Part shown: positions 12,480 to 25,499 of the stretch, in pieces
Layout: the number at the start of each line of letters is the position of its first letter
Numbering within the stretch: the stretch's first letter is position 1
NCBI RefSeq assembly: GCF_037975245.1
Contig: NC_092577.1
Coordinates: forward strand, 8,153,001 to 8,217,000
DNA: 64,000 bases
DNA from: Apostichopus japonicus
Lineage: Eukaryota; Echinodermata; Holothuroidea; Aspidochirotida; Stichopodidae
Reading direction: 5' to 3'
The notes under the pieces: model-generated
The model's input: the letters and a program-made list of their open reading frames with translations, nothing else
Database searches by the model: none
Told to the model about the DNA's origin: nothing
Position numbers and translations under genes: made by a program

Positions 12480-15400
12480 AGATCACAAAATCACACCATG
12501 AAGGATGACATAAGCCATTTACTCAGTCAAAAAGATGAAACAATACAGAATCATACACTAAATGCTCTGCGTTAAATTATAAATAAAACAAGTCTTTGAA
12601 GCAGTGGATCACTGCTTATCAGAGTTCATCTTGGTTTGAATGACATCAAGTTATATTTTAACTTCCATAATTTGACCATAATCATATTCGGTGACAGCCG
12701 AATATCAACCGGCTTCACAATATTTCTGTCGAAGGTCACCTGGGGTCAGGTGAAATTGGTTAACATTTCATTTCTACACAGACCACTTCTGAAGAACTTT
12801 TACGGCATTAAAATTAAATCCATGATATGATAAAAGCAAAATGTAGGGGTGACCGGAGGAGGGAAGATCCGTCGAGCAAATTGATATTTATCAGCTACAA
12901 ACTTACGCTTCTTGTGTGAAAAGGTTTGTAATGAAGCGAATCGACATCAACTGATAAACCAGTTGGTCTGTTGTATTATACCAGGTTTTACAAACAAAAA
13001 ATATATCATAGATCATTTGAATGCAGGAGGGGAATAATATGTTATCAAACGACGTCCATTTCTTGAAAGGATGCTGTTCGAAACAATTTTACCGAGTTAT
13101 GTTTACAAAATAAGCTAGGTTGATTGTACATTGAAATGTCGAAACTGTAACGTATTGTGCTTTCGCACTGGTCGTTATTAACCTCCAAATCAAGATAAAA
13201 AATATACAAATGCATCTGGTTACAGTTTGAGGGAATATGACGTTGAAGATGACCACAACCATCTCAATTGTTACATCACATGGGTGCTTGCATTTACATG
13301 GAACGCTAAACAATCCGGAGTGCTCATGAAAGTATATATATAGGGCCACACAATACAAATGGTATGCATCCTCAAATCAGGGATCTTTACTTTCATGAAA
13401 CAAATACCGAGGATAAAACTTAGGAAATAATCGCAGGAACCTGCTCCAGGTAACCATATTGAAGACACTTGGCTACAGATACTTTGACGTTTGTGTATAG
13501 ACTCATAGACTTAACAGAACCTTTAAGGATTACTCCAAGCTTGGGAAAAAAGATTTAGGTTGTCATTACAAATATTTGAGATTACATATTTAAGTTAGTA
13601 CATGTGCTAACAATAACACTTCAGTAGACTATAGTAAGCAGACGAAGAAAGGAAACAGATCACAGAATCTTTAATCTTTTTTTTCATTTTAGTCGATATC
13701 GCTATTTCACGGCGGTTCTGAAGGGACAAACAAGATATAGTCTTACTGCTTTAGTATATAACTGTACACGACATAAAAACAATTTGATATTCTTTGTCAA
13801 GGTGTCTTGTGAGTGTAAGACTAAATCAACGTAGTTTGGCATTTCTTTAATCAAGATTTTACAGGTAAGCGTGACTTATCAACTCAACAAAGTCATATGT
13901 TTGATGTGTTGTCAAGTTTATTGCAAAGCAACAACTCTAAAACTTCCTGAAAGTCTGAAGCTCGAAAACCATATAAAATATTTATTCTGATGTCGTGCTG
14001 TACTGACACAGTAGGTCTACATCTTGGCCTTTCAAACCACCACATAATTCATACAATAAAAAATTAGAGTAAAAATTGTCAAATCAAACTTATTTCTGAT
14101 GTTTTTTGTAGTCACAAGTTACATATGAATTTGGTACAATTAAGTTACAAAATGGATACCAGACTGCAACACACTTAATATGTTTTTTTTTTGTTTTTTT
14201 TTGACAAAACGAGGACATGTTGTAATGTAGGACAGGTACAATGTAAGGTGTTTTGAAACGAAAACAACAAAACATAGTGTAAAGTCCGTGTTAATACTCT
14301 CTAGTAGGATGACGGAACGATTAGCAAATATTGACTTTTTTAAGTTAATCACGTGAAATAGCTCATCGAATACGAACTGTATGGCTAACCAACTATATGA
14401 TTTCACATAACCTATGTTCATTATACACACATATCTCTCATTACCTTTGTTTAATCACATGGATGGTAAAAACGGTAAAAGAAAGCAAAAAAAAAAAACG
14501 AAAAGACAAAAGAACCAAAAGGGAATGAAGAAAGAACAATAGAAAGATCTCAAATTTCGGAAACATTTAAAAAAACAATGTGTTATATCGTATATAATAT
14601 ATAAAACTTTAAACAACTATTCATGAAATGCGATTGAGAGTTAATTTTTAATTTGCCTTTCTTAGCAATTTGCTAGTGGAAGATTTCCCCATAAATGGTT
14701 ACAATAATATGTGCACAACTAGGGGATAACATGAATGGACCTGTTTGTTTGCTTGTAAGATTCTTAAAGCTTGGGCAATGAAAGCGAAACATAAGAAACT
14801 GCAAAGACATGAAACAACAAAATAGCGATATTTTCATGAAAATTCTTACATTGTGTAAAATATTCTGAAATAATTTGCAATTATAAAACCTATGATCAAA
14901 TGTTTCGAGTGAATTTTTGAACTACTATTGGTCTCAGCCATGAGTAAACTACAAAACCTTCCATATATAGAAGTACGATCATTGATTTCAAGCTTCAGTA
15001 CACAAAATGTTCAGGTTGTCATTATTGTTCGAATTATTATTGAATGACGTAACAGACTCGTCACTGGATTGTCATTTATCGGCTGCAATGTAACTTACGC
15101 GAATATACATAACTAAAGTATACATGAATATAAATGTCTAGCTCGCGTAGTGATAAAATAAAGGAGAGTACATTAGAAAACCAATCGGTATCTTTAAATT
15201 AACTGTATAAGTACAAAATATTAATGTTATTTGATGATCATTATATTACGTAATATACACGTCATCTTAAACCATACCACATATTATGTTTACATTAGGC
15301 TTTAAAATCCATAGATTACAGAATGAACATTGAAAAATAAACAAAGGCAATAGCAATAAAGAAAATGCGCAAAGCACCCCCACCCCAACAAAAACAAATA

Positions 15401-16830
15401 AAAACAATTAAAAAATCAAAATTATGTAAATGTTGCATAAACTGTCATTATTTGTAACGAAAGCTGTTACAGGAAATATTTAAACTAAATAAGAAAAAGA
15501 ACCTTAGTAAATGACGTCATGTTAACTGGAAATGGCTTGAAGTTCGATATTCACAAAAACGTCCTCCATTTTGTTTTCGTCAGAGAGACAAATTCGATAG
15601 AACAGATCAATTATAGCGTAACATTCAATTGTTGACCTATGAAAGATATCATAGTGACTCATACACATTCGATGAATTTACAATTAGATTACTTCATGAA
15701 AAAACGCAAACAGTAAAAAACTAAATATTTTTTAATGGTTTCGAAGTTAATAAAAAGATACGTGTAAGTGTCATTGTGATTGTCGAAAGACAAAAGTAAG
15801 CACTGAAGGTTAAATCATTTGACTGAGGAGTTACATCGGTAGATTATACAACCTGCGTCATAATTAAGATATGCAATTGATATCACACTGATCTAAAGAC
15901 ACATCAATCCCCACCCATCCTTCCTCCCATCCCAAGGTTCACGAATTTCAAAGTGATTATTCTGATCCGTCTTGGACGCTGAACACGTTAGATACAATTA
16001 TGACAAATGGGTTTCCTAACTTTTAGTTAGTTAGGTGGGACCAATCGATTGGGATATTCAAATTCAAAGTTCCCCTTGACAGGCTTGACGTTATTAGCTG
16101 GGAGGAGGCCTTGGCTCTGGTGAGTGGTAAGAGGCCTTCTAGATTAGAAATTCGATGGACAGAGTGCTTGCATACGCAGGGTAAAGCACAGTCACCGGGT
16201 GGACTCTAATTTATTTGGATTCTCCCGGGGAGGGTGATCCCAGGTCTATGGCGGAGGTTTTGTTCCTTAATTTATTTTCTGCTTCCAAACGTTGAAGGTA
16301 ACTGTCTGTACTGATGCCTACCTTATTAATTGTTATCCACTTTCATATATATTACGGTTCCTCCCACATTTTTCCTACCTGCAGGGGCTGCATTCCGTCG
16401 ATCTCGAACAGGATTACATCCCCTACCTATATTATATATAGTATTTGAACGACAAATCGGAAACGAACGACATAGAAGAAAAGTAAAGCATCTCGAGATA
16501 GCCTAACAAGACTGAAAAAGAGCAAAATATGAATTGATAATATAAGTTGAATAAGTAAAGATTGTATAATGAATAATGAATAATACTAATACATAATGAA
16601 ATTTGAAAACAAAGTTGTCACGTTCATTTGATTTGACCACAAATTTGTGTATTTTTGGTCAACTTGTAGTTTCCAGAATCTTGGGTCAACTTGGCATTAC
16701 TATTATCTAGAGGTAGCGCACAGAGTGGTTCAACTATTGGCTTTACATTCATCGTAAAATCAGAAACATTAAAGAACTGAGATAAGAATAACACCCATTG
16801 CCTCTGATTTCAGAACTATTTGGTGTTACC
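12480..16830. other. AT-rich non-coding stretch, probable intron
   Basis: No supported coding content. A/T homopolymers and dinucleotide-poor sequence dominate (for example 14180-14205 and 14490-14510). A slightly more GC-rich patch at 16020-16410 (around GGGAGGAGGCCTTGG and CTCCCGGGGAGGG) differs from its surroundings and may be an old element, but no termini were found. Confidence 0.4.
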
Positions 16831-16834
16831 CTTA

Positions 16835-17060
16835 CGTAACATCAGCATGGTATTAACATTATGTAACATCAGTATCGTATTAACATTAAGTGACATCAGT
16901 GTATGATAGTTCGTTTTGTGCATCATAAGAGTACAATTACACAAGAATTACTTTAATTATCATTAGTTAATCCGTTTAATGTAACAAGGAATTTTACATT
17001 CACTCTATTAGATATCAGTCGTTGATCCGTGCAATGTAACAAGGAATTACACATTCGATA
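16835..17060. repeat. Two short diverged tandem repeats
   Basis: Between about 16835 and 16905 a unit of about 29 bp containing TAACATCAG...GTATTAACATTA occurs two to three times. Between about 16965 and 17055 a unit of about 60 bp containing AATGTAACAAGGAATT occurs twice (16978 and 17033). Both are imperfect. There is no coding context. Confidence 0.6.
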
Positions 17061-17320
17061 TATTTTAAGCTATAGTTATCATTGCAAATCTATAACCTAC
17101 ATTCACTATGATATTACGCGATGACATATAATCTTTTTGATAAAGAACATGAAAAAACATTATATATGTCTATATAACCGCAGTAAATCAGTTCCATTTG
17201 CCATGTGATTGAACATCTGCTTTATAAAGAAGTAACACTTAATGCGTTCTATACGTCACGTGTCTAAAAAAATAATAATAAGTTCAGCAGAATGGAAGGC
17301 AAGGTCCTCTCAAGACTTAT

Positions 17321-17581
17321 TTGAATGTTATTTTGAATGTTGGGTGCGGACACGCAGTGCGATGTGAAGGCCTAACTTCTGCTGTAATGTATGGTTTACC
17401 TTACGGCTACAAACGCAAACCAGGCCGTCTACATATGCGTTGGATCAAAAGGTCCGGTCGTTCTGCAAACCAACTGATTGAAGATGGCAGACGTCGGATT
17501 AATATTATGAAGTGTTGTGAACCTCATAATGTGTATAATCTTCGAAGAGGTCGACAGGCCAATTTTGCTTATGACTATTGA
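17321..17581 (+). pseudogene. LINE C-terminal fragment
   Basis: The frame reads GHAVRCEGLTSAVMYGLPYG followed by YKRKPGRLHMRWI. This resembles the 'GHV.R......G.RKRGRP..RW.D' segment found just after the reverse-transcriptase domain in many RTE/CR1-like LINE proteins. The final part (about 17450 on) probably contains a frameshift, because the usual helical tail is missing. No catalytic residues are present. It is a small 5'- and 3'-truncated piece. Confidence 0.45.
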
Positions 17582-17654
17582 TTGGTTAACTAAATAAAAC
17601 AGTCTGCTATGGCATCTCCAGAGACATAACTGAGAAAATGTCAGTCTATCCGCT

Positions 17655-17740
17655 CTCTCTCCACCCCCCCCCCCCCCATCTTCCCATTTTCTCTGTCCAA
17701 CTGTCTCTCCACCTCTCTGTCTCTCTCTCTCTCTCTGGAA
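17655..17740. repeat. Simple sequence: poly-C and (CT)n
   Basis: A C-run of about 15 bases near 17663-17678 is flanked by CT-rich sequence ending in a perfect (CT)n block at about 17718-17737. Confidence 0.8.
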
Positions 17741-17886
17741 GAGTACACGTTAGACAATCTGCTGTTCCTCGTGAAGATAACTCTATTTCAAATATGTAAC
17801 CTAGAAAGAAACAAATTATTACTGTTTAAAGTGTTGTCACCTCGACAAACTCTTGCAGTTAATGAAGGGATGACACAAAACTACAG

Positions 17887-18535
17887 ATGTCACCTGCTAC
17901 ACATGCTAACAGAGATCCATGCTACACATAATAACAGGAATCACATGCTTCACATACTAACGGAGATATATGCTACACGTAATAACAGGCATCACCTGCT
18001 ACATAGACTGAAGGAGATCCCTGCTACACATAATAATAGGCATCACCTGCTACACATACAAACGGAGATCCATGCTACACATAATAACAGGCATCACATG
18101 CTTCACATACTAACGGAGATCTATGCTACACGTAAAAACAGGCATTACCTGCTACATAGACTGAAGGAGATCCCTGCTACACATAATAACAGGCATCACC
18201 TGCTACACATACAAACGGAGATCCATGCTACACATAATAACAGGCTTCACCTGCTACATAGACTGAAGGAGATCCCTGCTACACATAATAACATGCATCA
18301 CCTGCTACACATACAAACGGAGATCCATGCTACACATAATAACAGGCTTCACCTGCTACATAGACTGAAGGAGATCCCTGCTACACATAATAACAGATAT
18401 CACCTGCTACACATACTAACGGAGATCCATGCTACACATAGTAACATGCTTCACCCGCTACACATATTAACGGAGATCCCTGCTACACATAATAACAGGC
18501 ATCACCTGCTACATAGACTGGATGCCATTCAGAGG
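17887..18535 (+). repeat. 51-bp minisatellite, about 12.5 units, open in one frame
   Basis: Twelve consecutive units of exactly 51 bp plus a partial one read as alternating 17-residue variants such as HLLHRLKEIPATHNNR and HLLHIQTEIHATHNNR. No unit has an indel. The surrounding plus-strand frame is open from ATG 17771 to the stop at 18559 (262 codons). I checked one consensus unit, and all five other frames contain a stop. The R/I/H/P variants alternate, suggesting a 102-bp higher-order unit in the middle. Nothing upstream looks like a promoter or signal peptide, so the default reading is non-coding satellite DNA. A repeat-only protein cannot be excluded. Confidence 0.9.
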
Positions 18536-18559
18536 TGTTATGTTGATTATATGAAGTAA

Positions 18560-19672
18560 AAAGTAACAGTAACATTTAGGACTGCACAGGGGAGTCATCA
18601 TGAGTTAAGCATCAAAAGGAACATTCCAGAAATATAGCTTATGATAAGTTGAATATACAGAAAACATCATTAGCAATGGAAAGAAAACTAGAACCCGATT
18701 TGTTTATTTGACTATAACATATACAGACTACATCTGCCTAATGTCACCAGTCAATTCATTCTCACACTTCATCTTATCTACTCAAATACTCTTCCATATA
18801 GCGGCAAAATAATACTAGTGATTTAGTATTACTATGCTCCCACTGTCTATTATAAAATATAGTAGAATCAGCTAAGCCGAATATTTAAAGGAAAACACAT
18901 TATTTTAGCCTCTTTATGTTTATGTATCAGTTATAGCTTTTTGTTCTATTAAGTTATGTTAAGGGCGTCAATACAACATGCGATGGATACGGTCCAGACA
19001 GAAACAAGCAGCAAATATTTTGATATGATTATTCATCATCGGATAACGCTCGATCGCTAGACAATCATGACATTAATGTTATTATGCATAAACAGCTTCC
19101 TTTATCTACTAGTTCTTCTCTTAAGATAATTATGAAATAAAACACCATTATTTTTTTTGCTATCAGTCAATAACTGTTAAGAATAATTGCCAAAGTATAT
19201 GAAGAGTTACTCATAATGAACAGTTTAAGATCCGTGATAAGATCATTAAAATTGTTATTGTTTTTATTAGCTCACTTTTGAAGTCATTTTGAGCTCGATA
19301 TTATAAGCAATATACAAACATCAGCTTTTTTGCAATTCAAGAGCCAAGCGATCCGTGGTACCACAACATTCCATTTACTCAACAGACGTAGGCGGACATA
19401 TGGTTATATACATGTAAGGTACAAAATTTGATAGTAAATTATCTGCAATTAACACGAACTCTCAGACAATTTCATTTTCATATGAATATTTTATTTACGT
19501 TGATCTTGAAGATTTGACGCGCTTTGTTGTCAACTACCATCCATTGATGACCTTCATATTCATGTTGTATATGATTAACTGTAAGGATGTCTCACGAAGA
19601 TGAGCTGTTGTTTACATATGGAATATAACTTAGTATGAGACAAACTGAAACTGAAATATTCGATATTCTTAC
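18560..19672. other. Non-coding stretch, probable intron
   Basis: No coding frame or element termini seen. It lies inside the proposed intron between the exons ending at 19673 and starting at 7378. Confidence 0.4.
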
Positions 19673-19717
19673 TTCTTCATCCGTATCATCATTCGATGAA
19701 CTAGATTCGCTGTCATC
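19673..19717 (-). CDS. Acidic 45-nt exon of an unknown minus-strand gene
   Basis: A clear acceptor (CTTTCTTGCAG) precedes 19717 and a consensus donor (GAA|GTAAGA) follows 19673. The 15 codons read DDSESSSSNDDTDEE, phase 0 at both ends. It follows the phase-0 exon 24073-24038 (ending VEE) and precedes the acidic exon 7378-7317. The Ser/Asp/Glu run with SES and SSSS looks like a casein-kinase-2 type acidic tail (inference). The short length alone would be weak evidence. The match of phases across five exons is what supports it. Confidence 0.5.
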
Positions 19718-21285
19718 CTGCAAGAAAGAGAAACAAATAATGATACATAACTAAATAAAACAAAGGTCATCCTGATTTAAGTGCGCAATATGCTTATATC
19801 TATCTGCCTGTTATTCTGTTCGCAGATGTCTGAATAGTTTCCTTTCACCCTGCAGCTGTTCTCTGGTCAGATTAAAAGCGCAATTAAACAAGGAATCTTT
19901 GATCATTAACATTTATTGAGACGAACACGAATTAAGACACTGATATTTTAACAAGATTCAAGCTCGTTTACGGTTTAAACGCAAGAGTGGTTTGTGTTTT
20001 CCGCTTTTCCTTTTTCACCCTTAGTCATCCACGTTCATCAAAAATACTGAAAACACAAACTTTTGAGACTAAAATATTGATTGGAGGAGCATTGAACACT
20101 CATTTATAACGCACTTCCAACATTATATAGTTACAAACAATTACAAGATTGGAACAAATTCATGTATTGCGAGTTTCCGTTTCCTCCAAATACAAAGAAC
20201 CAAATGAGCAAAGGTGCAGACATGCGCTATTTTCTCAAATAACGTCAAGCATATTTAACGCACGTTAAAGTAATTTCAAATTAATGGGAATGTTAATTCT
20301 AAACAGGGCCTTCATATCGTTAATTTTGTTAGAAGTTTGCAAGTCATGGTAGTTACTTTTGTTGTTGCTATATATTAGTTAAAAAAAGGTTCACATCACT
20401 GGTTACTTCCGGTAAACAATCAACTATGTTACTAAGAAAAGTAAGTCATCTAGCAGGCTAGTATAGCAGTGCCCACCCCAAACTAAACTTTAAATTATGC
20501 TGATATTCATGTTGTATATATATCCATGAGAAAAAGACGGAGATTCCACATTGCCATAAATATGCAGTTGGGAAAGTGGGTAAAGAGATAAATCAATGAG
20601 AAGTTTGACGTTCTTTTGCTTGAAACGAGATATCAATATAGTTGAAACTGTCGCACATTGTAGAACATACGAAACTGAAGCAGGTTTGGTATCACGTGTT
20701 GCAAATTATTTGACAGATATAGTTGTTTTAACTGCTCATTTTCACTCTATTGTTTTGACTTTAAAATGGACATGAATCTAACATTCGCCATATGAGTTGC
20801 AGAAATAAAGGAAAACGATGAAAGGTTGTGTATTTATATTATCATATCTCTATTCCGTAAGAAATGAATGAATGTCTCGTAAAACACAAATTACCTATTT
20901 TATATTTCTTACTATATGGTTAATTTGTCTTTACAGTAACAGTATAGCGATTCTTAATTAATAACGATTGCAATCCAGACGTTGAAGGGTGAAAATGGCA
21001 GCTGTATATGACAATATTTTAAATGTTTTTGGCGGTGTAATGTTCGACATCCAATAGTAAGTTGCTTCCTTTATCCATAAACATGAAAATAGCTACAGAT
21101 CTAGGTAATTAATCAATATTGTTCCTGCATTGCCGTGTTTACATCTTACAGTTATGTTACTGTCAATCTACGAACCATTGTAGTATTTAAAAGTCTATCC
21201 GTTTCTTTATTTCGCATTTCTTTGACTGTGTGTGTGTGGAAGGGGGATTATTTATCATCATCTAAACTTGACATTGAGAACAGTG
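19718..21285. other. Non-coding stretch, probable intron
   Basis: I see no coding frame with recognisable content. It is part of the intron into which the LINE at 21298-23853 inserted. Confidence 0.4.
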
Positions 21286-21297
21286 GTATCAGCATTA

Positions 21298-23853
21298 GAT
21301 AGATAGAAAATCGTCAAAGACTCTGAAGAGTCCGTGGGCGCTGTCTCAAAGCGATGCGAGATGACCGGCGAAGTGGAGCTGGATGGTGACCACGTATCCG
21401 CAGATGAATCCGGGAAAGAGCCTGCTGTTTTGCTTCCTCCATGGTTAGACCGGTTGAGGCTCTGATGTTATCATACCAGGTCATCCGAGGCCGCCCACGA
21501 CTACTCACTGTGCCCAGAACGGCACCTGACAAGAGGTCCCACTGGAGACCCTGTTGACGGGCGATGTGGCTGAACCAGTCCATTTTTCTCTGCACAATAG
21601 TGTCATAGGTGAATAGCCATCTACCATCTATCATACGCATAAGTGACTCGTTGGTAACGTGGTCGCTCCAATTGACACCTAGCAGCCATCTCCAGACGGT
21701 ACGACCAAAAGCATCCAGTTTGGCTGCATCCGAATTCTTAATCGACCATGTAGTAGAGCCATAGGTCAACCTAGACATTACTAGGGCTCTGATGACCAGA
21801 AGCTTAGTCGCAACAGAGAGGTGTGGGCTTCGGAGGTACTTGCACTCGCGGAGTGTAGTCTTGGCTATGGCGATCCGCTTGCTGATTTCTGGAGTGTCAT
21901 CAGTGTTGTAGGTGATGGTGGAGCCGAGGTACATGAAAGAGTTAACGTTGGGGATAATGGAGGTCCCCAGGTGGATGGTATCGGTAGAGTTCGGGTCCGT
22001 CTTGATGACAAGGTGAGCCGTTTTTCCCGGGTGTATCACAAGCTGATAGGGTTTGGAAACGTCCGCTAAGATGTTGAGAGCCGTTTCTGCTTCCGCAGCG
22101 GATAGCGCAAACAGGACAAGATCATCGGCGTATCTCAGTTCCTTCACTGTGCGGTCTCCTATGGTAGCACCAGGCAAACCAGCGGTCCTTGCATGCCATT
22201 CCCTCATAAGGCATTCAGTGTAGAGAGAGAGAAGAGGATTGGAGAAAGTGGGCAGCCCTGTCTACAACCGACAGACGTATTGAAAGCATCTGTAGTCTCA
22301 TTTTTCCATTGTAAGACGCCGCCAGCATCGTGATAAAGTCTCTCTGTGAGTCTAATGACATCTCTGTCCACGCCCATCTGTTCCAGCTTCTCCATTAGGA
22401 GGGCATGATTCACACTGTCAAAAGCTTACTTGTAATCCACGAAGATGAGATGGAGTGGGGTGTGGGCTCTGTAGTAGGCAGATGTGATAGTCTTAAGAGC
22501 GAAGATAGCATCTGTGGTTGACTTCCCGGAGCGGAAGCCGAACTGCACCTCACTTACATCGTCGAGATTAGTCTGAAGACGTGAGTGCATGATGTTGAGC
22601 ACCACTTTGCTGGCATGACTTATGAGAGCCAATGTGCGATAGTTTTCACAAACCCCTCTGTCGTTCTTCTTATGGAGGGCAATGTAAGTGGAAGCTGTCA
22701 TCGTTGAAGGCCAGATGCCTGTAGACCAGATACACTGCACAGCCTTGTGGATGGTGCTGAGAATGGTGGTATCAGTTGCAGCAGTCTTGATGCAATCAGC
22801 CAGAACGTCGTCTGGGCCAGCAGCTTTGTTGTTCTTGAGGACCTTGATGGCTTTCTCAACCTCTGTCAGTGTTGGGAGAGCATCATCTGAAACACACGAG
22901 GTTGCATATTGTAGACCACCACGCTGCAGGTCTGACTGGAAAAGGATGGTTGCGTATTCGTGCCAGCGACTGACCTCTTCGGTAACACTCTCCAGGGGGG
23001 TGCCGTTTGCATCCTTAATGTTCACATTTGGTGCATTGGTCTTGCCAGTCAGCAGTTTCGTTGTTCTGAATAGCGTGGCTGTGTCATTGTTATGGTAGGC
23101 AGCCTCAATGGTGGAAACTTGTTCCAGGACCCACGTTGCCATGTCTTTCTCGCACTTGTGCTTCACCAGATTTCGGAGATGTTTCTGCTCAGTGGTGTTC
23201 CTGGCAGCATTCTTTCTTCTGATCAGCTCGATGGTATCAGGCCGAAGATATGGTTTGTTAACACAAGCTCTCTGAGTACCACATGTGTCTGTCGCTCGAT
23301 CATGGATGATGGCAGCTATGCGGTCTAGAGGTGGGTCGACAGTGTTAGCTATAGCTTCTTTCACACTGTTGCAGAATTTTTGAGCTACTGCTGCGTCGGT
23401 CAGCCTGTGAATGTTTACAGAATGTCTACGTCTGGGATGAGCAGGCGAAGAGAACTTCAGTTTGATGTTGCACAGTACCAGTCTGTGGTCAGTCTCAAAC
23501 TTGCAGCTAAAAGACCTGCAGTGAGTGAGGTGTTTGCGTTTAGTCCTATCGACAAAAACGTGGTCGATTGCATTTTTGGTGCGGCCGTCAGGACTGTTCC
23601 AGGTAATTTTGTGGCCGCGGCGGCCAGGGAACCATGTGTTAGCCGGCGTGATGTTATGGCTTGCAGCAAAGTCAATTAGCCTAGCTCCAGCTTCGTTCCT
23701 GGTTCCTTGGCCGTATGGTCCTATGATGCTTTCACCATTTTCACTTAATCCAATCTTGGCATTCCAGTCGCCGGCCACTGCCAGGATGTCTGTCCGTTTT
23801 CGATGCAGATGAATGAAGTCATCGAGTTCTCCGTAGAAAGCTTCCCTCACATC
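21298..23853 (-). mobile_element. 5'-truncated LINE with 12-bp target site duplication
   Basis: The same 12 bases GTATCAGCATTA flank the insertion at 21286-21297 and 23854-23865, which fixes both borders. On the minus strand the element starts abruptly inside the endonuclease domain at 23853 and ends at 21298 in a short CTATCTATC tail, as expected for target-primed reverse transcription with 5' truncation. It sits in the intron between the exons at 24038 and 19717 of the minus-strand host gene and has the same orientation. The intact 12-bp repeat suggests a fairly recent insertion. Confidence 0.93.
21314..23850 (-). pseudogene. LINE endonuclease-reverse transcriptase ORF, disabled
   Basis: In order: the C-terminal half of an exonuclease-endonuclease-phosphatase domain (AGDWNAKIG, then NAIDHVFVD and TDHRLVLC, whose D and H are catalytic-type residues), a linker, then the reverse transcriptase (KNNKAAGPDDVLADCIKTA, FGFRSGKSTTDAI, motif A at the FVDYK/AFDS junction, GCRQGCPLSPILFS, and catalytic YADDLVLF). 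It ends in a tail with WFSHIARQ and SRGRPRMTWYDNI. A TAA at 22428-22426 splits motif A, and a frameshift near 22204 separates GCPLSPILF from YADD. The N-terminal part of the endonuclease is missing through 5' truncation, and the first codon visible is GTG, not a start. The overall type is an APE-bearing LINE (RTE/CR1/Jockey group); the exact clade needs a tree. Confidence 0.9.
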
Positions 23854-24037
23854 GTATCAGCATTACTTGGTATAAATCCCTGTTCGATACACATCAGTTA
23901 TAAATCTTTCCTGCCTGATGAGAATCAAAGTATAATTCTCTTTGGTCTTATTTTTTTTCCACAGTGATTGTAACCTCTTGCCTGTTACTAAATTACCGTT
24001 ACTAATTAACAGGAACATGAATATATGTCTCTCTTAC

Positions 24038-24073
24038 CTCTTCTACTAGTGGATTGCCCCATGTGTCATAGGC
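24038..24073 (-). CDS. 36-nt exon of an unknown minus-strand gene
   Basis: It is bounded by CCTTTCAG before 24073 and the donor GAG|GTAAGAG after 24038. Twelve codons read AYDTWGNPLVEE, phase 0 at both ends. It joins in frame to the preceding exon 31147-31089 (ending LQTGLWQ) and to the following acidic exon at 19717. Aromatic and Gly/Asn-Pro content looks like a folded segment that leads into the acidic tail. The protein family was not recognised. Confidence 0.5.
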
Positions 24074-25499
24074 CTGAAAGGAAGAAAAGGTTTATTATAA
24101 TGAGATTTTGAATTTGTTTTAAGTAAAATATGATACGCCGAAGAAAAAAATGTAAGTCAGAATGATATATGTTCACAAATATCGCAGTAAACTATTCCTG
24201 GCAGGTAAACGCACATCTGTATTGAGCACACTAAAGTCAATATAGGAGACATACTCGTCACTTTAAGATGCACGGACTTAATAACATGAAAACACACATC
24301 AGCTTTATAGGGAAGACAACATTAGTTTTAAACCCGTTATCAAACACTGAGTAACGCCATTAAATAATGAGTGACGTCATAATGATCAATTTCTTACTGA
24401 GATGACTAGATAGATACAATGAACGAGAAAGAAAAGAGGGCAGTAGTCAAAGATATAACTATTTATTCGATACTCGTAGTTGAATCGATAGAATTTACAA
24501 ACAATGTATCACTTTGAATATCCCATGAAGCAGTATTTTGGTTACTCTCCCTAGCCCCCCCCCCCCAACACCACTCCATCTTACATGAGATGTTGCTATC
24601 GTATACCGTAGGCAATCCTTGCATAATAATAATGACACTTTGGGAGATGAGTTAAAAGATAACATCTCGGAGAGCAAGTAACAAGGAAAGATAAAGATAG
24701 TTCAAATATATTAGAGATATGTGTAGATCTGTTATCGTTGACAAATTTCATGAAATATCGTGGAATTATATTAACCCTTCTATAGTTTATGTATTCCACA
24801 TTTGCCACGTCACGTGCGTATTTGATATTTGAAGTTTGTAAATAATTATTTCATGAATAAATATTTCGATCCTTGCTTTGATCCTTTAGTCATTGCAGTG
24901 TAAACACAGTACACATTGCAATTATTTCTTCAATAAAACATACACATACATTATACACTACATAAACTATTATACTCATAACATTATACATGTATCCACA
25001 GAGGGCATTGTAAAGTGGTAAACGTATGTTATTTCATATAAGCCTATTCAAACTTTGCCACACTCTATGTTCCATCTTAGGCAAATTTAGACCAGGAAGG
25101 GTTGACGGTTTGTTAATTTGGAAATAAGCATTTGTGGTAGTAACCAATACGCACTGTATATTTCTCAGACCAGTCCGTAGAAAATATGTGAGCTCTGTAT
25201 TGCATTATCTCTATGTACTGACTGGACTTGGACTTGGTTTGGGTTGCTCATATACTCTATAGAACTCTGTTCGGAATCGAGAGTACCATACTTTGACCAA
25301 GTAGTCTCGGACTTGGTTCGAAATTAGGAAAACTTTACTCAACTACGTCTGAGTGTTTCTTATACTATAAGATACATACATATTGAATAGTTCTGGAGGA
25401 AAGAGTACTTATAAATATCGGAACCATGTGAGGATACAAGGCCATGATGTTTCATTATATTATCGTCAGCGCTTAAATATAATTATGAAGAAACATAAT
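24074..25499. other. Non-coding stretch, probable intron
   Basis: No coding frame or element termini were found. A C-run (about 24556-24565) and AT-rich sequence are the only notable features. Confidence 0.4.

Noticed and set aside
17887-18535. CRISPR array
   Set aside because: Units are contiguous 51-bp tandem repeats without unique spacers, in a eukaryotic context.
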